A stretch of 64,000 nucleotides of DNA from Streptomyces sp. NBC_01754 (GCF_035918015.1 NZ_CP109132.1:5580001-5644000); one strand, 5' to 3'. Positions 43,981 to 53,765 are shown, counted from the first letter of the stretch. Translations and numbers: made by a program. Notes: a model not told the origin generated them from the letters alone.

Positions 43981-44757
43981 ATGAAAAACGGCGCGGACGC
44001 CACCCAGAGTGACCACAAGAGCGACGACGGCAAGGTGGCCGGACGCTTCATGCTGAAGCTGTCCGGCGAGGCGTTCGCCGGTGGCGGAGGACTGGGCGTC
44101 GACCCCGACGTCGTGCACGCCATCGCCCGCGAGATCGCCGCGGTCGTACGCGACGGTGCCGAGATCGCGATCGTCATCGGCGGCGGCAACTTCTTCCGTG
44201 GCGCCGAACTCCAGCAGCGCGGGATGGACCGGGCACGGTCCGACTACATGGGCATGCTCGGCACCGTCATGAACTGCCTGGCGCTGCAGGACTTCCTGGA
44301 GAAGGAAGGCATCGACTCACGCGTCCAGACCGCCATCACCATGGGCCAGGTCGCGGAGCCCTACATCCCGCTCCGTGCCGTGCGGCACCTGGAGAAGGGG
44401 CGGGTCGTGATCTTCGGTGCCGGCATGGGGATGCCGTACTTCTCCACCGACACCACCGCCGCCCAGCGCGCCTTGGAGATCGACGCCGAGGCGCTGCTCA
44501 TGGGCAAGAACGGGGTGGACGGGGTCTACGACTGCGACCCGCGGACCAACCCCGCGGCGGTGAAGTTCGACGCGCTGGAGTACGGCGAGGTGATCGCCCG
44601 CGACCTCAAGGTCGCCGACGCCACCGCCATCACCCTCTGCCGCGACAACGCACTGCCGATCCTCGTGTTCGAGCTGACCGCGGAGGGCAACATCGCCCGC
44701 GCGGTCAAGGGTGAGAAGATCGGCACGCTGGTGAGCGGCGAGAGCACCCGGGCCTGA
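43981..44757 (+). CDS. pyrH: UMP kinase PyrH
   Basis: A 258-residue amino-acid-kinase-fold enzyme converting UMP to UDP, GTP-activated and UTP-inhibited in the family. Motifs are [60 protein letters not shown] and [17 protein letters not shown] ~20-residue acidic N-terminal extension ([18 protein letters not shown]) precedes the fold. ATG 43981 with AGGAGA upstream. Confidence 0.96.
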   Translation: MKNGADATQSDHKSDDGKVAGRFMLKLSGEAFAGGGGLGVDPDVVHAIAREIAAVVRDGAEIAIVIGGGNFFRGAELQQRGMDRARSDYMGMLGTVMNCLALQDFLEKEGIDSRVQTAITMGQVAEPYIPLRAVRHLEKGRVVIFGAGMGMPYFSTDTTAAQRALEIDAEALLMGKNGVDGVYDCDPRTNPAAVKFDALEYGEVIARDLKVADATAITLCRDNALPILVFELTAEGNIARAVKGEKIGTLVSGESTRA

Positions 44758-44872
44758 CGGCCCACAGGATGGACAACGGCCTGCCGGTCGGACACCGTGC
44801 AGGAGAGGACGCGACGCAGGATCCGCAGGGCCCGACGATGCCGGGCCCACCCAAGACACGCAGGAGCACGTG

Positions 44873-45430
44873 GTGATCGAAGAAATCCTCCTCGAGGCCG
44901 AGGAGAAGATGGAGAAGGCCGTCGTCGTCGCCAAAGAGGACTTCGCCGCGATTCGTACCGGCCGTGCGCACCCGGCGATGTTCAACAAGATCGTCGCCGA
45001 CTACTACGGCGCGCTGACTCCGATCAACCAGCTGGCCTCGTTCTCGGTACCCGAGCCGCGGATGGCCGTGGTGACCCCGTTCGACAAGACCGCCCTGCGC
45101 AACATCGAGCAGGCGATCCGCGACTCCGACCTCGGCGTCAACCCGAGCAACGACGGCAACATCATCCGCGTGACGTTCCCCGAACTCACGCAGGACCGCC
45201 GCAAGGAGTTCATCAAGGTCGCCAGGACCAAGGCCGAGGACTCCAAGATCTCGATCCGCGCCGTCCGCCGCAAGGCCAAGGAGTCGCTGGACAAGCTCGT
45301 CAAGGACAAGGAGTCCGGCGAGGACGAGGTCCGCCGTGCGGAGAAGGAGCTCGACGACACCACCGCGAAGTACGTGGCCCAGGTGGACGAGCTGCTCAAG
45401 CACAAGGAAGTCGAGCTGCTCGAAGTCTGA
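44873..45430 (+). CDS. frr: Ribosome recycling factor
   Basis: A 185-residue tRNA-mimic that, with EF-G, splits post-termination ribosomes. [59 protein letters not shown] and the final [18 protein letters not shown] are canonical. Two adjacent GTG codons (44870, 44873) follow CAGGAG; the second gives the usual length. cdsA overlaps its stop (TGATG). Confidence 0.96.
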   Translation: MIEEILLEAEEKMEKAVVVAKEDFAAIRTGRAHPAMFNKIVADYYGALTPINQLASFSVPEPRMAVVTPFDKTALRNIEQAIRDSDLGVNPSNDGNIIRVTFPELTQDRRKEFIKVARTKAEDSKISIRAVRRKAKESLDKLVKDKESGEDEVRRAEKELDDTTAKYVAQVDELLKHKEVELLEV

Positions 45431-46518
45431 TGAACGACTCCTCCTGGGGCGCCCCGCAGGGAGCCGGTTACCGGGGCGCGCCCGAGATGGGGGCCGCCCC
45501 GGCGGGTCCCGCCCACGATGTGCACGGCGCCCAGCAGACTCGGCCCATGCCCATCGTGCCGGACCTCCCCGACGAAGGCGGAGACGCCGACGACCGCGCC
45601 GACCGGAACAGGGACGCCTCGCACACCGGCGGTCCCCTCTTCCGTGACGAGAAGCCGCAGGAGCCCATGTCCACCCCGTCCCCGCCGCCCCCGCCGGAGA
45701 AGAAGCGCGCGGGACGTGACCTGCGCTCCGCCATAGGGGTCGGCGTGGGGCTCGGCGCCGTCGTCATCGGCTCGCTCTTCGTGGTGAAGGCCGTCTTCGT
45801 CGGTGTCATCGCGCTGGCGGTGGTGGTGGGGCTCTGGGAGCTCACCTCCCGCCTCAAGGAGCGCAAGGGGATCGACGTCCCCCTCGCCCCGCTCGCGGCC
45901 GGCGGCGCCGCCATGGTGGGCGCCGGCTACGTGTGGGACGCGGAGGGCGCCTGGATCGCCATGGCGCTCACCGCGCTCGCGGTGCTCGTCCAGCGGATGA
46001 CCCGGCCGCCGGCGGACTACCTCAGGGACGTCACGGCGGGTGTCTTCGCCGTGTTCTACGTGCCCTTCCTCGCCACGTTCGTCGCGATGATGCTCACCGC
46101 GGACGACGGTGCCTGGCGGGTGCTGACCTTCCTGCTGCTCACGGTGGTCAGCGACACCGGTGCGTACGCCGTGGGCTGGCGCTTCGGCAGGCACAAGCTC
46201 GCCCCCCGCATCAGCCCCGGCAAGACCCGCGAGGGGCTGTTCGGCGCGGTGGCCTTCGCCATGGTGGCCGGTGCGCTGTGCATGCAGTTCCTGATCGACG
46301 ACGGCAGCTGGTGGCAGGGGCTGCTGTTGGGCCTCGCGGTGGCCGTCAGCGCCACCCTCGGCGACCTCGGCGAGTCCATGATCAAGCGTGACCTCGGGAT
46401 CAAGGACATGGGCACGCTGCTTCCCGGGCACGGCGGCATCATGGACCGGCTCGACTCGCTGCTGCCGACGGCGCCGGTCGTCTGGCTTCTGCTGGCGGTG
46501 TTCGTGGGCACGGGCTGA
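45430..46518 (+). CDS. cdsA: Phosphatidate cytidylyltransferase CdsA
   Basis: A 362-residue membrane enzyme making CDP-diacylglycerol from phosphatidate and CTP, entry point to all phospholipids. The cytoplasmic N-terminal ~100 residues are Pro/Gly/Asp-rich, an actinobacterial extension. About eight membrane helices follow. The family signature S-x-x-K-R-x4-K-D...H-G-G-x-x-D-R is seen in ESMIKRDLGIKDMGTLLPGH and GGIMDRLDS. ATG 45430 overlaps the frr stop. Confidence 0.95.
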   Translation: MNDSSWGAPQGAGYRGAPEMGAAPAGPAHDVHGAQQTRPMPIVPDLPDEGGDADDRADRNRDASHTGGPLFRDEKPQEPMSTPSPPPPPEKKRAGRDLRSAIGVGVGLGAVVIGSLFVVKAVFVGVIALAVVVGLWELTSRLKERKGIDVPLAPLAAGGAAMVGAGYVWDAEGAWIAMALTALAVLVQRMTRPPADYLRDVTAGVFAVFYVPFLATFVAMMLTADDGAWRVLTFLLLTVVSDTGAYAVGWRFGRHKLAPRISPGKTREGLFGAVAFAMVAGALCMQFLIDDGSWWQGLLLGLAVAVSATLGDLGESMIKRDLGIKDMGTLLPGHGGIMDRLDSLLPTAPVVWLLLAVFVGTG

Positions 46519-46546
46519 CCGCGACCCCGACCCCGACCGGATGGGT

Positions 46547-46578
46547 GAGGTCCGCCGCTCCAGCGAGCGGCGGACCTC
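46547..46578 (+). terminator. Terminator after cdsA
   Basis: 14-bp perfect stem GAGGTCCGCCGCTC / GAGCGGCGGACCTC with loop CAGC. No T-run follows. It probably ends the rpsB-cdsA transcript before rlmN. Confidence 0.8.
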
Positions 46579-46654
46579 CGGCATCTACCGGCGAACCCTG
46601 CTCGCGGGTACGCCGGCCACGGGACCCCGGCGTGTCTGCCACACTGGATGAACC

Positions 46655-47761
46655 ATGCCTAAGCCCGGAGAACTCACTTTCGTCGCGCCCCGCGGAGCCA
46701 AGAAGCCCCCGCGGCACCTCGCCGACCTCACGCCCGACGAGCGCAAGGAGGCGGTGGCCGCGATCGGCGAGAAGCCGTTCCGCGCCAAGCAGCTGTCGCA
46801 GCACTACTTCGCGCGGTACGCGCAGGACCCGGCCGAGTGGACCAACATCCCGGCCGGATCGCGGGACCGGCTCGCCGAGGCGATGTTCCCCGATCTGATG
46901 TCCGTGGTGCGCCACATCAGCTGTGACGACGACACCACCCGCAAGACCCTGTGGAAGCTGCACGACGGGACCCTTGTCGAGTCCGTCCTCATGCGGTACC
47001 CGGACCGGGTGACCATGTGCATCTCCTCCCAGGCCGGCTGCGGGATGAACTGCCCGTTCTGCGCGACCGGGCAGGCCGGCCTCGACCGCAACCTGTCGAC
47101 GGCCGAGATCGTCCACCAGATCGTGGACGGTATGCGGGCCCTGCGCGACGGCGAGGTGCCGGGCGGACCGGCACGGCTGTCCAACATCGTCTTCATGGGC
47201 ATGGGCGAGCCACTGGCCAACTACAGGCGGGTGGTCGGGGCGATCCGCCGGCTGACGGACCCCGAGCCGGACGGGCTCGGGCTCTCGCAGCGCGGGATCA
47301 CCGTGTCCACGGTCGGTCTGGTCCCGGCCATGCTGCGCTTCGCCGACGAGGGGTTCAAGTGCCGCCTCGCCGTCTCGCTGCACGCCCCGGACGACGAGTT
47401 GCGCGACACCCTCGTCCCCGTGAACACGCGCTGGAAGGTCCGGGAGGTCCTGGACGCGGCGTGGGAGTACGCGGAGAAGTCCGGCCGGCGGATCTCCGTC
47501 GAGTACGCGCTGATCCGTGACATCAACGACCAGGCCTGGCGCGGTGACCGGCTGGGCCGGCTGCTCAAGGGTAAGCGGGTGCACGTCAACCTCATCCCGC
47601 TCAACCCGACGCCCGGTTCGAAGTGGACCGCCTCGCGGCCCGAGGACGAGAAGGCGTTCGTCGAGGCCATCGCGGCTCACGGGGTGCCGGTGACCGTCCG
47701 GGACACCCGCGGCCAGGAGATCGACGGGGCCTGCGGACAGCTGGCGGCCGCCGAACGCTGA
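46655..47761 (+). CDS. rlmN: Dual-specificity 23S rRNA/tRNA adenine C2-methyltransferase RlmN
   Basis: A 368-residue radical SAM enzyme methylating A2503 of 23S rRNA and A37 of some tRNAs. The iron-sulfur motif CxxxCxxC is in [40 protein letters not shown] and [20 protein letters not shown] are canonical, and the methylated/catalytic C-terminal Cys lies in [16 protein letters not shown] 46655. Transcribed singly after the cdsA terminator. Confidence 0.96.
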   Translation: MPKPGELTFVAPRGAKKPPRHLADLTPDERKEAVAAIGEKPFRAKQLSQHYFARYAQDPAEWTNIPAGSRDRLAEAMFPDLMSVVRHISCDDDTTRKTLWKLHDGTLVESVLMRYPDRVTMCISSQAGCGMNCPFCATGQAGLDRNLSTAEIVHQIVDGMRALRDGEVPGGPARLSNIVFMGMGEPLANYRRVVGAIRRLTDPEPDGLGLSQRGITVSTVGLVPAMLRFADEGFKCRLAVSLHAPDDELRDTLVPVNTRWKVREVLDAAWEYAEKSGRRISVEYALIRDINDQAWRGDRLGRLLKGKRVHVNLIPLNPTPGSKWTASRPEDEKAFVEAIAAHGVPVTVRDTRGQEIDGACGQLAAAER

Positions 47762-47844
47762 GGCGGCCGGGCCGGGGGAGGTGATCCGGCCGACGGGGCG
47801 TGTTCCGGCCGGTGTTAGCCTGGTCGGACATCAACTTCATATTC

Positions 47845-47943
47845 CGGCAGGGGAGCGCCACAGCGCTGAGAGTGCGGCACCGGGTCACCGGTCGTCGCAG
47901 ACCCTCTGAACCTCGCCCGGGTCATTCCGGGTAGGAAGTTCGG
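47845..47943 (+). promoter_or_regulatory. TPP riboswitch (THI element)
   Basis: Conserved THI-box elements in order: CAGGGGAGC (P1/P2 5' side), GCTGAGA (47865-47871), then ACCCTCTGAACCT (47900-47913) and CGGGTCATTCCGGGTAGGAA, the pyrophosphate-sensor helix P4/P5. The CTGAGA and the AGACCCT...GAACCTG-like stretch are diagnostic. It controls the thiamine ABC transporter beginning at 48027, turning it down when TPP is abundant. Confidence 0.93.
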
Positions 47944-47963
47944 ACCATACTCAAGCTGTTGCG

Positions 47964-47990
47964 CCCTGCCCGCTCACCGAGCGGGCGGGG
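47964..47990 (+). promoter_or_regulatory. Stem-loop after the TPP aptamer
   Basis: GCCCGCTC / GAGCGGGC with loop ACC, extended by three G-C pairs and one wobble to a 12-bp stem. No U-run follows. It may be a high-GC terminator or spacer helix in the expression platform. Confidence 0.6.
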
Positions 47991-47997
47991 CCGCGTC

Positions 47998-48021
47998 TCT
48001 TCCTGGTCAACTCCAGGAGGA
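47998..48021 (+). promoter_or_regulatory. Shine-Dalgarno-sequestering helix of the thiamine transporter leader
   Basis: The segment 47998-48006 (ending TTCCTGG) pairs over 9 bp, one of them a wobble, with 48013-48021 (CCAGGAGGA). The right arm contains the entire AGGAGG ribosome site of the first transporter gene. This suggests translational control by the riboswitch. Confidence 0.65.
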
Positions 48022-48026
48022 ATCAT

Positions 48027-49121
48027 ATGAACACCACCACGAAGTACGCGGCGACGGCACTCGCCGCCGCGCTCGGCGTCACCGTGCTCGCGGGCTGCGG
48101 CGATGACGGCGACGACTCGGGATCCGGCGGTTCCGGCGGTTCCAGGACGGTCACCCTGGTGACCCACGACTCCTTCGACGCCTCGGACGCCGTCCTCAAG
48201 GAGTTCACGAAGGAGACCGGCTACGCGGTCAAGGTGCTCAAGAGCGGTGACGCGGGAGCCGCGCTCAACCAGGAGATCCTGACCAAGGGCTCCCCGCGCG
48301 GCGACGTCTTCTTCGGCGTCGACAACACCCTGCTCTCCCGGGCCCTGGACAACGGGCTGTTCACCCCGTACAAGGCCAAGGGCCTCGACCGGGTCGCCGT
48401 CGACGTCCAGCTGGACGCGGACGGACACCGGGTCACCCCGGTCGACACCGGCGACATCTGCGTGAACTACGACAAGAAGTACTTCGCCGACAAGAAGCTC
48501 GACCCGCCGAAGTCCTTCGACGACCTGCTGAAGCCCGCGTACCGCAACCTCCTCGTCACCGAGAACGCCGCGACCTCCTCGCCCGGCCTCGGCTTCCTCC
48601 TGGGCACCGTCGCCACGTACGGCGACAGCGGCTACCAGGACTACTGGAAGAAGCTGAAGGACAACGGCGTCAAGGTCGTCGACGGCTGGGAGCAGGCGTA
48701 CAACGAGGAGTTCTCCGGCTCCGCGGGCGGCAGGAAGGCGGGCGGCGACCGGCCGCTCGTCGTCTCGTACGCCTCCAGCCCGCCCGTCGAGGTGCTGTAC
48801 GCCGACCCGCAGCCGGAGCAGGCGCCCACCGGGGTCGCCACCGGCACCTGCTTCCGCCAGATCGAGTTCGCCGGACTGCTCGACGGCGCCGGGAACGAGG
48901 AGGGCGGGAAGGCTCTGCTGGACTTCCTGATCAGCAAGCCGTTCCAGGAGGACCTGCCGCTGAAGATGTTCGTGAACCCGGTGGCCGAGGGTGTGAAGCT
49001 GCCCGAGCTCTTCACCGAGTTCGGCGCACAGCCCGAGAAGCCCGCGACGGTGGCACCGGACAAGATCGCCGAGCACCGTGAGCAGTGGGTCCGGTCGTGG
49101 TCCTCGATCGTGGTGAAGTAG
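48027..49121 (+). CDS. thiB: Thiamine ABC transporter substrate-binding lipoprotein (ThiB family)
   Basis: A 364-residue lipoprotein. Signal peptide MNTTTKYAATALAAALGVTV ends in the lipobox LAGC with Cys24. Periplasmic-binding fold of the ThiB/iron-binding group: VTLVTHDSFDASDAVLKEF, LTKGSPRGDVFFGVDNTLLS and YVPY-like LFTPYKAKGLDRV. Thiamine specificity comes from the TPP riboswitch upstream and family resemblance. ATG 48027 with AGGAGG. The permease gene overlaps its end by 37 bp. Confidence 0.92.
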   Translation: MNTTTKYAATALAAALGVTVLAGCGDDGDDSGSGGSGGSRTVTLVTHDSFDASDAVLKEFTKETGYAVKVLKSGDAGAALNQEILTKGSPRGDVFFGVDNTLLSRALDNGLFTPYKAKGLDRVAVDVQLDADGHRVTPVDTGDICVNYDKKYFADKKLDPPKSFDDLLKPAYRNLLVTENAATSSPGLGFLLGTVATYGDSGYQDYWKKLKDNGVKVVDGWEQAYNEEFSGSAGGRKAGGDRPLVVSYASSPPVEVLYADPQPEQAPTGVATGTCFRQIEFAGLLDGAGNEEGGKALLDFLISKPFQEDLPLKMFVNPVAEGVKLPELFTEFGAQPEKPATVAPDKIAEHREQWVRSWSSIVVK

Positions 49122-50794
49122 CCGCGCCCGCCGCCCGCCGCGGCGGGCGGCGGCGGGACGGCGTGGTGCGGCTCGGCCTGATGGCCGTGCCCGTGGCCTT
49201 CTTCGCGCTGTTCTTCGCCTACCCCGTCGCGGCCATCGTCGGCCGCGGCCTGAAGACGGACGGCGCCTGGCGGTTCGGCCGGGCCGTGGAGGTCCTGAGC
49301 CGGCCGGACCTCCTGGACGTCCTGTGGTTCACCACCTGGCAGGCGTTCGCCTCGACCGCGCTCACCCTGCTGATCGCGCTGCCGGGTGCCTATGTCTTCG
49401 CCCGCTTCGACTTCCCCGGCAAGCAACTGCTGCGGGCCGTCGTCACGGTGCCGTTCGTGCTGCCCACCGTCGTCGTCGGTACGGCGTTCCTGGCACTCCT
49501 GGGGCGCGGCGGACTGCTCGACGACCTGTGGGGTGTCCGGCTGGACACCACCGTGTGGGCGATCCTGCTCGCGCACGTGTTCTTCAACTACGCGGTCGTC
49601 GTACGGACCGTCGGCGGACTCTGGGCCCAGCTCGACCCCCGCCAGGAGGAGGCCGCCCGGGTCCTCGGCGCCGGGCGCCTGGCCGCCTGGCGGAGGGTGA
49701 CCCTGCCCGCGCTCGCCCCGGCCGTGGCCGCCGCGGCCCTGATGGTCTTCCTCTTCACCTTCACCTCCTTCGGCGTCGTCCAGATCCTCGGCGGCCCCTC
49801 CTACTCCACCCTGGAGGTGGAGATCTACCGGCAGACCGCCCAGCTGCTCGACCTGCCGACGGCCGCCGTGCTGACCCTGGTCCAGTTCGCCGCGGTCGGC
49901 GCGATCCTCGCCGTGCACGCCTGGACGGTGCGGCGCCGGGAGACGGCGCTGCGGCTGGTCGACCCGGCGCAGACCTCCAGGCCGCCGCGTGGCGCCGGAC
50001 AGCGCGCCCTTCTCGGCGGGGTCCTGCTGAGCATCGGACTGCTGCTCGTGCTGCCGCTGGGCGTCCTGGTGGAACGCTCCCTCGACACCTCCGGCGGATA
50101 CGGCTTCGGTTTCTACCGCGCCCTCCAGTCCGCCGACGCGAGCGGATCCACCTTCCTGGTGCCGCCGCTGGAGGCCATCGGGAACTCGCTGCGGTACGCG
50201 CTCGCGGCGACCGCCGTCGCCCTGGTGGTCGGCGGGCTCGCGGCGGCGGCCCTCACCCGGCGTGCCGGGCCACTGGTACGCGGGTTCGACGCGCTGCTGA
50301 TGCTGCCGCTCGGGGTGTCCGCGGTCACCGTCGGCTTCGGCTTCCTGATCACTCTCGACAAGCCCCCGCTCGACCTGCGGACGAGCTGGGTCCTCGTGCC
50401 GCTCGCCCAGGCCCTGGTGGGCGTCCCCTTCGTCGTACGGACCATGCTGCCGGTGCTGCGCGCGGTCGACGAACGGCTGCGGGAGGCCGCCGCCGTGCTC
50501 GGGGCCTCCCCGCTGCGAGCCTGGCGCGAGGTGGACCTGCCGCTGGTGCGCCGGGCGGTGCTGGTCGCGGCCGGTTTCGCGTTCGCCGTCTCGCTGGGCG
50601 AGTTCGGCGCGACCGTGTTCATCGCACGGCCCGACAACCCCACGCTCCCTGTCGCCGTGGCGCGGCTGCTGGGGCGGTCCGGGGAGCTCAACTACGGCCA
50701 GGCGATGGCCCTCAGCACGATCCTGATGCTCGTCTGCGCGGTGTCGCTGCTGCTGCTCGAACGTATCCGCACCGACCGATCCGGGGAGTTCTGA
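49085..50794 (+). CDS. thiP: Thiamine ABC transporter permease (ThiP-like)
   Basis: A 569-residue fused permease with two six-helix halves (about 30-270 and 300-560). Each half has an EAA-type loop contacting the ATPase: EEAARVLGAGRLAAWRRVTL and REAAAVLGASPLRAWREVDL. The fused layout is typical of ThiP and FbpB. The start is uncertain: GTG 49085 is the longest; GTG 49097 or a later one near VVRLGLMAVPV also keeps all helices. Second gene of the riboswitch-controlled operon. Confidence 0.9.
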   Translation: MGPVVVLDRGEVAAPAARRGGRRRDGVVRLGLMAVPVAFFALFFAYPVAAIVGRGLKTDGAWRFGRAVEVLSRPDLLDVLWFTTWQAFASTALTLLIALPGAYVFARFDFPGKQLLRAVVTVPFVLPTVVVGTAFLALLGRGGLLDDLWGVRLDTTVWAILLAHVFFNYAVVVRTVGGLWAQLDPRQEEAARVLGAGRLAAWRRVTLPALAPAVAAAALMVFLFTFTSFGVVQILGGPSYSTLEVEIYRQTAQLLDLPTAAVLTLVQFAAVGAILAVHAWTVRRRETALRLVDPAQTSRPPRGAGQRALLGGVLLSIGLLLVLPLGVLVERSLDTSGGYGFGFYRALQSADASGSTFLVPPLEAIGNSLRYALAATAVALVVGGLAAAALTRRAGPLVRGFDALLMLPLGVSAVTVGFGFLITLDKPPLDLRTSWVLVPLAQALVGVPFVVRTMLPVLRAVDERLREAAAVLGASPLRAWREVDLPLVRRAVLVAAGFAFAVSLGEFGATVFIARPDNPTLPVAVARLLGRSGELNYGQAMALSTILMLVCAVSLLLLERIRTDRSGEF

Positions 50795-50796
50795 GA

Positions 50797-51828
50797 ATGC
50801 TGGCACTGGAGTCGGCCACCGTCAGGTTCGGGAAGCGGACCGCCCTGGACGCCGTGGACCTGGAGGTCGCCGACCACGAGATCGTCTGCGTACTGGGCCC
50901 CAGCGGCAGCGGCAAGTCCACCCTGCTGCGCGCCGTCGCCGGGCTCCAGCCGCTGGACGGCGGACGGGTGCTGCTCGACGGCGCCGACCAGGCCGCCGTG
51001 CCCGTGCACCGGCGCGGGGTGGGGCTGATGTTCCAGGACCACCAGCTCTTCCCGCACCGGGACGTCGCCGCCAACGTCGCCTTCGGGCTGCGGATGCACG
51101 GCGTGCCGCGAGCCGAGCGGGAGGGCCGGGCCGGTGAACTCCTCGACCTGGTCGGCCTGCCCGGCGCCGGACGGCGCGCGGTGGCCGCGCTCTCCGGCGG
51201 GGAACAGCAGCGCGTGGCCCTGGCCCGCGCCCTGGCCCCGCGGCCGAGACTGCTGATGCTGGACGAACCCCTCGGTCAGCTGGACAGGAGCCTGCGCGAA
51301 CGGCTCGTCGTCGAACTGCGCGCCCTGTTCGGACAGCTGGGCACGACGGTGCTCGCCGTCACCCACGACCAGGGCGAGGCCTTCGCGCTCGCCGACCGGG
51401 TGGTGGTGATGCGGGACGGCGGGATCACCCAGACCGGCAGCCCGCTGGAGGTCTGGCAACGGCCCGCCTCCGCCTTCGTCGCCCGGTTCCTCGGCTTCGA
51501 CAACGTGGTGGAGGCGACGGTCACCGGCGCCGCCGCGGACACCGTCTGGGGCAGGGTGCCGGTGCCGAAGGGATCGCCCGAGGGCCGGTACGACCTGCTG
51601 ATCAGGCCGGCGGGCGTACGGGTCGGGACCCCCGACGGGGGACTGCGCTGCACCGTGGGCGTACGCACCTTCCGCGGCCACCACGTCACCGTGCTCCTGA
51701 GCCCGGCCGAGGGGCCCGCCCTGGAGGCGGAGTGCACCCTGCGCGAGACCCCGGAAGAGGGAGCCGTGGTCGGCGTGGAGTTCGACCCGGCGGAGACCGT
51801 CGTCCTGTCCCCGGCCGCCCGGCCCTGA
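50797..51828 (+). CDS. thiQ: Thiamine ABC transporter ATP-binding protein (ThiQ-like)
   Basis: A 343-residue ABC ATPase. Walker A GPSGSGKSTLL (about 34-44), Q-loop MFQDHQLFPHRDV, signature LSGGEQQRVALARAL, Walker B LLMLDEPLGQLD, H-loop VTHDQ. A C-terminal ~110-residue TOBE-like domain (LLIRPAGVRVGTPDGGLRC) follows. ATG 50797 starts 2 bp after the permease stop. Last gene of the thiamine uptake operon; convergent with the response regulator. Confidence 0.92.
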   Translation: MLALESATVRFGKRTALDAVDLEVADHEIVCVLGPSGSGKSTLLRAVAGLQPLDGGRVLLDGADQAAVPVHRRGVGLMFQDHQLFPHRDVAANVAFGLRMHGVPRAEREGRAGELLDLVGLPGAGRRAVAALSGGEQQRVALARALAPRPRLLMLDEPLGQLDRSLRERLVVELRALFGQLGTTVLAVTHDQGEAFALADRVVVMRDGGITQTGSPLEVWQRPASAFVARFLGFDNVVEATVTGAAADTVWGRVPVPKGSPEGRYDLLIRPAGVRVGTPDGGLRCTVGVRTFRGHHVTVLLSPAEGPALEAECTLRETPEEGAVVGVEFDPAETVVLSPAARP

Positions 51829-51867
51829 GCCTCTCCCAGGCGGCCCGGCCCCGGAGCGTCCGGCCGC

Positions 51868-52545
51868 TCAGTTCCGAGTGCCCCGCCCGGGGGCGCCCGC
51901 GACGACCAGCCCCAGCTCGTAGGCGAGGATCACCGCCTGCGCCCTGTCCCGGAGGCCCATCTTGGCGAACAGCCGGTTGATGTGCGTCTTCACCGTATGG
52001 TCCGTGATGGACAGGCGGGCGGCTATGTCCGCGTTGGACAGTCCCCGGGCGATGAGGACGAGGACCTCCACCTCGCGCGCGGTGAGGCCGTCGACGCTGC
52101 GGTCCGGCGGACAGCTGATCCGCTGCCGGGTGAACTCGCCGATGAGCCGCTGGGTGATCTCGGGGGCCAGCAGGGCGTGGCCGCGCGCCACCACCCGTAC
52201 GCCGTGCAGCAGTTCCGGGAACGTGGCGTCCTTGAGCAGGAAACCGCTCGCCCCCGCGGCCAGCGCCTCGTACACATAGGCGTCGAGCCCGAAGGTCGTC
52301 AGCATCAGCGCCCTGGTCGCTCCGCCCGAGGCCGCGACGATCTCGCGTGCGGCCTCGATGCCGTTCGTCCCCGGCATCCTGATGTCCAGGAGCACGAGGT
52401 CCGGGCGGAGTCCGGCGGACCGGCGGACGGCCTCCGCCCCGTCCTCGGCCTCCGCGACCACCTCGATGTCCTGCTGGGTGTCCAGCAGGGCGACGAATCC
52501 CGTCCGTACGACCGCCTGGTCGTCGGCCACGAGCACTCTGATCAC
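51868..52545 (-). CDS. NarL/FixJ family response regulator
   Basis: A 225-residue DNA-binding response regulator. Receiver domain: VIRVLVADDQAVVRTGFVAL, phospho-acceptor Asp in DLVLLDIRMPGTNGIEAARE, and Lys in SGFLLKDATFPELL. LuxR helix-turn-helix: LTAREVEVLVLIARGLSNAD then ITDHTVKTHINRLFAKMGLR. Its start (GTG 52545 or 52548) overlaps the stop of the kinase gene, so the pair is one operon. Targets unknown; it is convergent with the thiamine transporter. Confidence 0.93.
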   Translation of the reverse strand: MIRVLVADDQAVVRTGFVALLDTQQDIEVVAEAEDGAEAVRRSAGLRPDLVLLDIRMPGTNGIEAAREIVAASGGATRALMLTTFGLDAYVYEALAAGASGFLLKDATFPELLHGVRVVARGHALLAPEITQRLIGEFTRQRISCPPDRSVDGLTAREVEVLVLIARGLSNADIAARLSITDHTVKTHINRLFAKMGLRDRAQAVILAYELGLVVAGAPGRGTRN

Positions 52546-53765
52546 CACGGGAGCTCCGCCTCCACGAGAAAGCCGCCGGCCGGGCCCGGACCGGTCGTGA
52601 CCCTGCCGCCCAGCAGCGCGGCCCGTTCGCCCATGCCGATCAGCCCGTGGCCCCGGCCGTCCGGTACACCGCACGGGCCGGGGCCGTCGTCACCGACACG
52701 GATCGTCAGCAGGCCGGTCCGGTAGGTGATCTCCACCGCGGTGTGCGCCCCCGGGGCGTGGCGGCGTGCGTTCGTCAGCGCCTCCTGCACGATGCGGTAC
52801 GCGGACAGCTCCCAGGACGCGGGCAGCGGTATCCGCTCACCCTCGACCCGCAGTTCGACGGAGCCGCCCACGGCGCGGTGCTGGTCGACGAGGTCACCCA
52901 GCCCGGACAGCGACGGCTGAGGCGTCGTCGGCACGGCACCCTCGGTACCCGTGCGCAGGACCCCCAGCAGCCTGCGCAACTCCTTCATCGAGGAACGGGC
53001 CGTCCCCGCGATCTGCTGGAACGCGTCCCTCGCGGGCTCCGAGAGGTCCGGCGTGGTGTACGTGGCGCTCTCGGCCTGCACCGCGATCATCGAGACCGAG
53101 TGCGCGATCATGTCGTGCAGCTCGCGTGCGATGGCGGCACGTTCCGCCTCGGCCGCCTGGCGCCGCTCCACGGCCAGCAGTCTGGACTGCGCGGCCGCCC
53201 GCTCGTGCCGGGTCTCCTCCCGGGCCCGCACGGCGTCGCCCATACTCACCGAGCCGAGGAACATCACGGTCATCACCAGCGTCTCCGCGTAGAGGCCCGG
53301 ACTGAACCGGTCGCCGCCCTGGAGTACGGGCAGTCCGGGTGAACCGTCCCGTGTCCAGCGGTCGATGTGGACGAGGTTCACCATGAGGGCGGCGAGCGCT
53401 CCACACGTCACCAGCAGCGCGGGATGCTGCACCCGGTGGCGCGCCAGCGTGTAACTGCCCAGCAGCGCACCGGCGATCGTGGCGTACGCCATATTGCCGT
53501 CCGTCGCGAAGCTGAGCAGGGCCGCCCCGACCGTCAGGAACCCGACGGCCGGATGCGAGCGTCGCCACATGGTCGAGGCCGTGCACGACAGGACCCCGAA
53601 CGCCGTGACCGACGAACCCGGCACGACGGCCAGTTCCCCGACGGCGAACGCGGTCAGCGCGCCGCCCGTCACCCAGGGGTAGGCGGGTGCGGCGTCCCAT
53701 CGGAGCAACCGCTGCCGCACCCGCGGCAGCGGGGCGCGGCGGCGCTTCGCGGCCGTGCCGCTCAT
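52542..53765 (-). CDS. Two-component sensor histidine kinase (HisKA_3 type)
   Basis: A 407-residue kinase. Four to five membrane helices (WVTGGALTAFAVGELAVVPG onwards, residues 25-165) are followed by a short coil and the HisKA_3 domain, with phospho-His in AAIARELHDMIAHSVSMIAV. The HATPase_c part has SAYRIVQEALTNARRHAP (N box) and GHGLIGMGERAALLGGRV (G box). ATG 53765 (MSGTAAKRRRAPLPR) has AGGACGACC upstream; longer in-frame starts are unlikely. Signal unknown. Confidence 0.92.
   Translation of the reverse strand: MSGTAAKRRRAPLPRVRQRLLRWDAAPAYPWVTGGALTAFAVGELAVVPGSSVTAFGVLSCTASTMWRRSHPAVGFLTVGAALLSFATDGNMAYATIAGALLGSYTLARHRVQHPALLVTCGALAALMVNLVHIDRWTRDGSPGLPVLQGGDRFSPGLYAETLVMTVMFLGSVSMGDAVRAREETRHERAAAQSRLLAVERRQAAEAERAAIARELHDMIAHSVSMIAVQAESATYTTPDLSEPARDAFQQIAGTARSSMKELRRLLGVLRTGTEGAVPTTPQPSLSGLGDLVDQHRAVGGSVELRVEGERIPLPASWELSAYRIVQEALTNARRHAPGAHTAVEITYRTGLLTIRVGDDGPGPCGVPDGRGHGLIGMGERAALLGGRVTTGPGPAGGFLVEAELPW

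Noticed and set aside
45437..45500. Frameshift in cdsA because of its long N-terminus
   Set aside because: The Pro/Gly/Asp-rich extension is in frame, starts at the coupled ATG, and is common in actinobacterial CdsA proteins.
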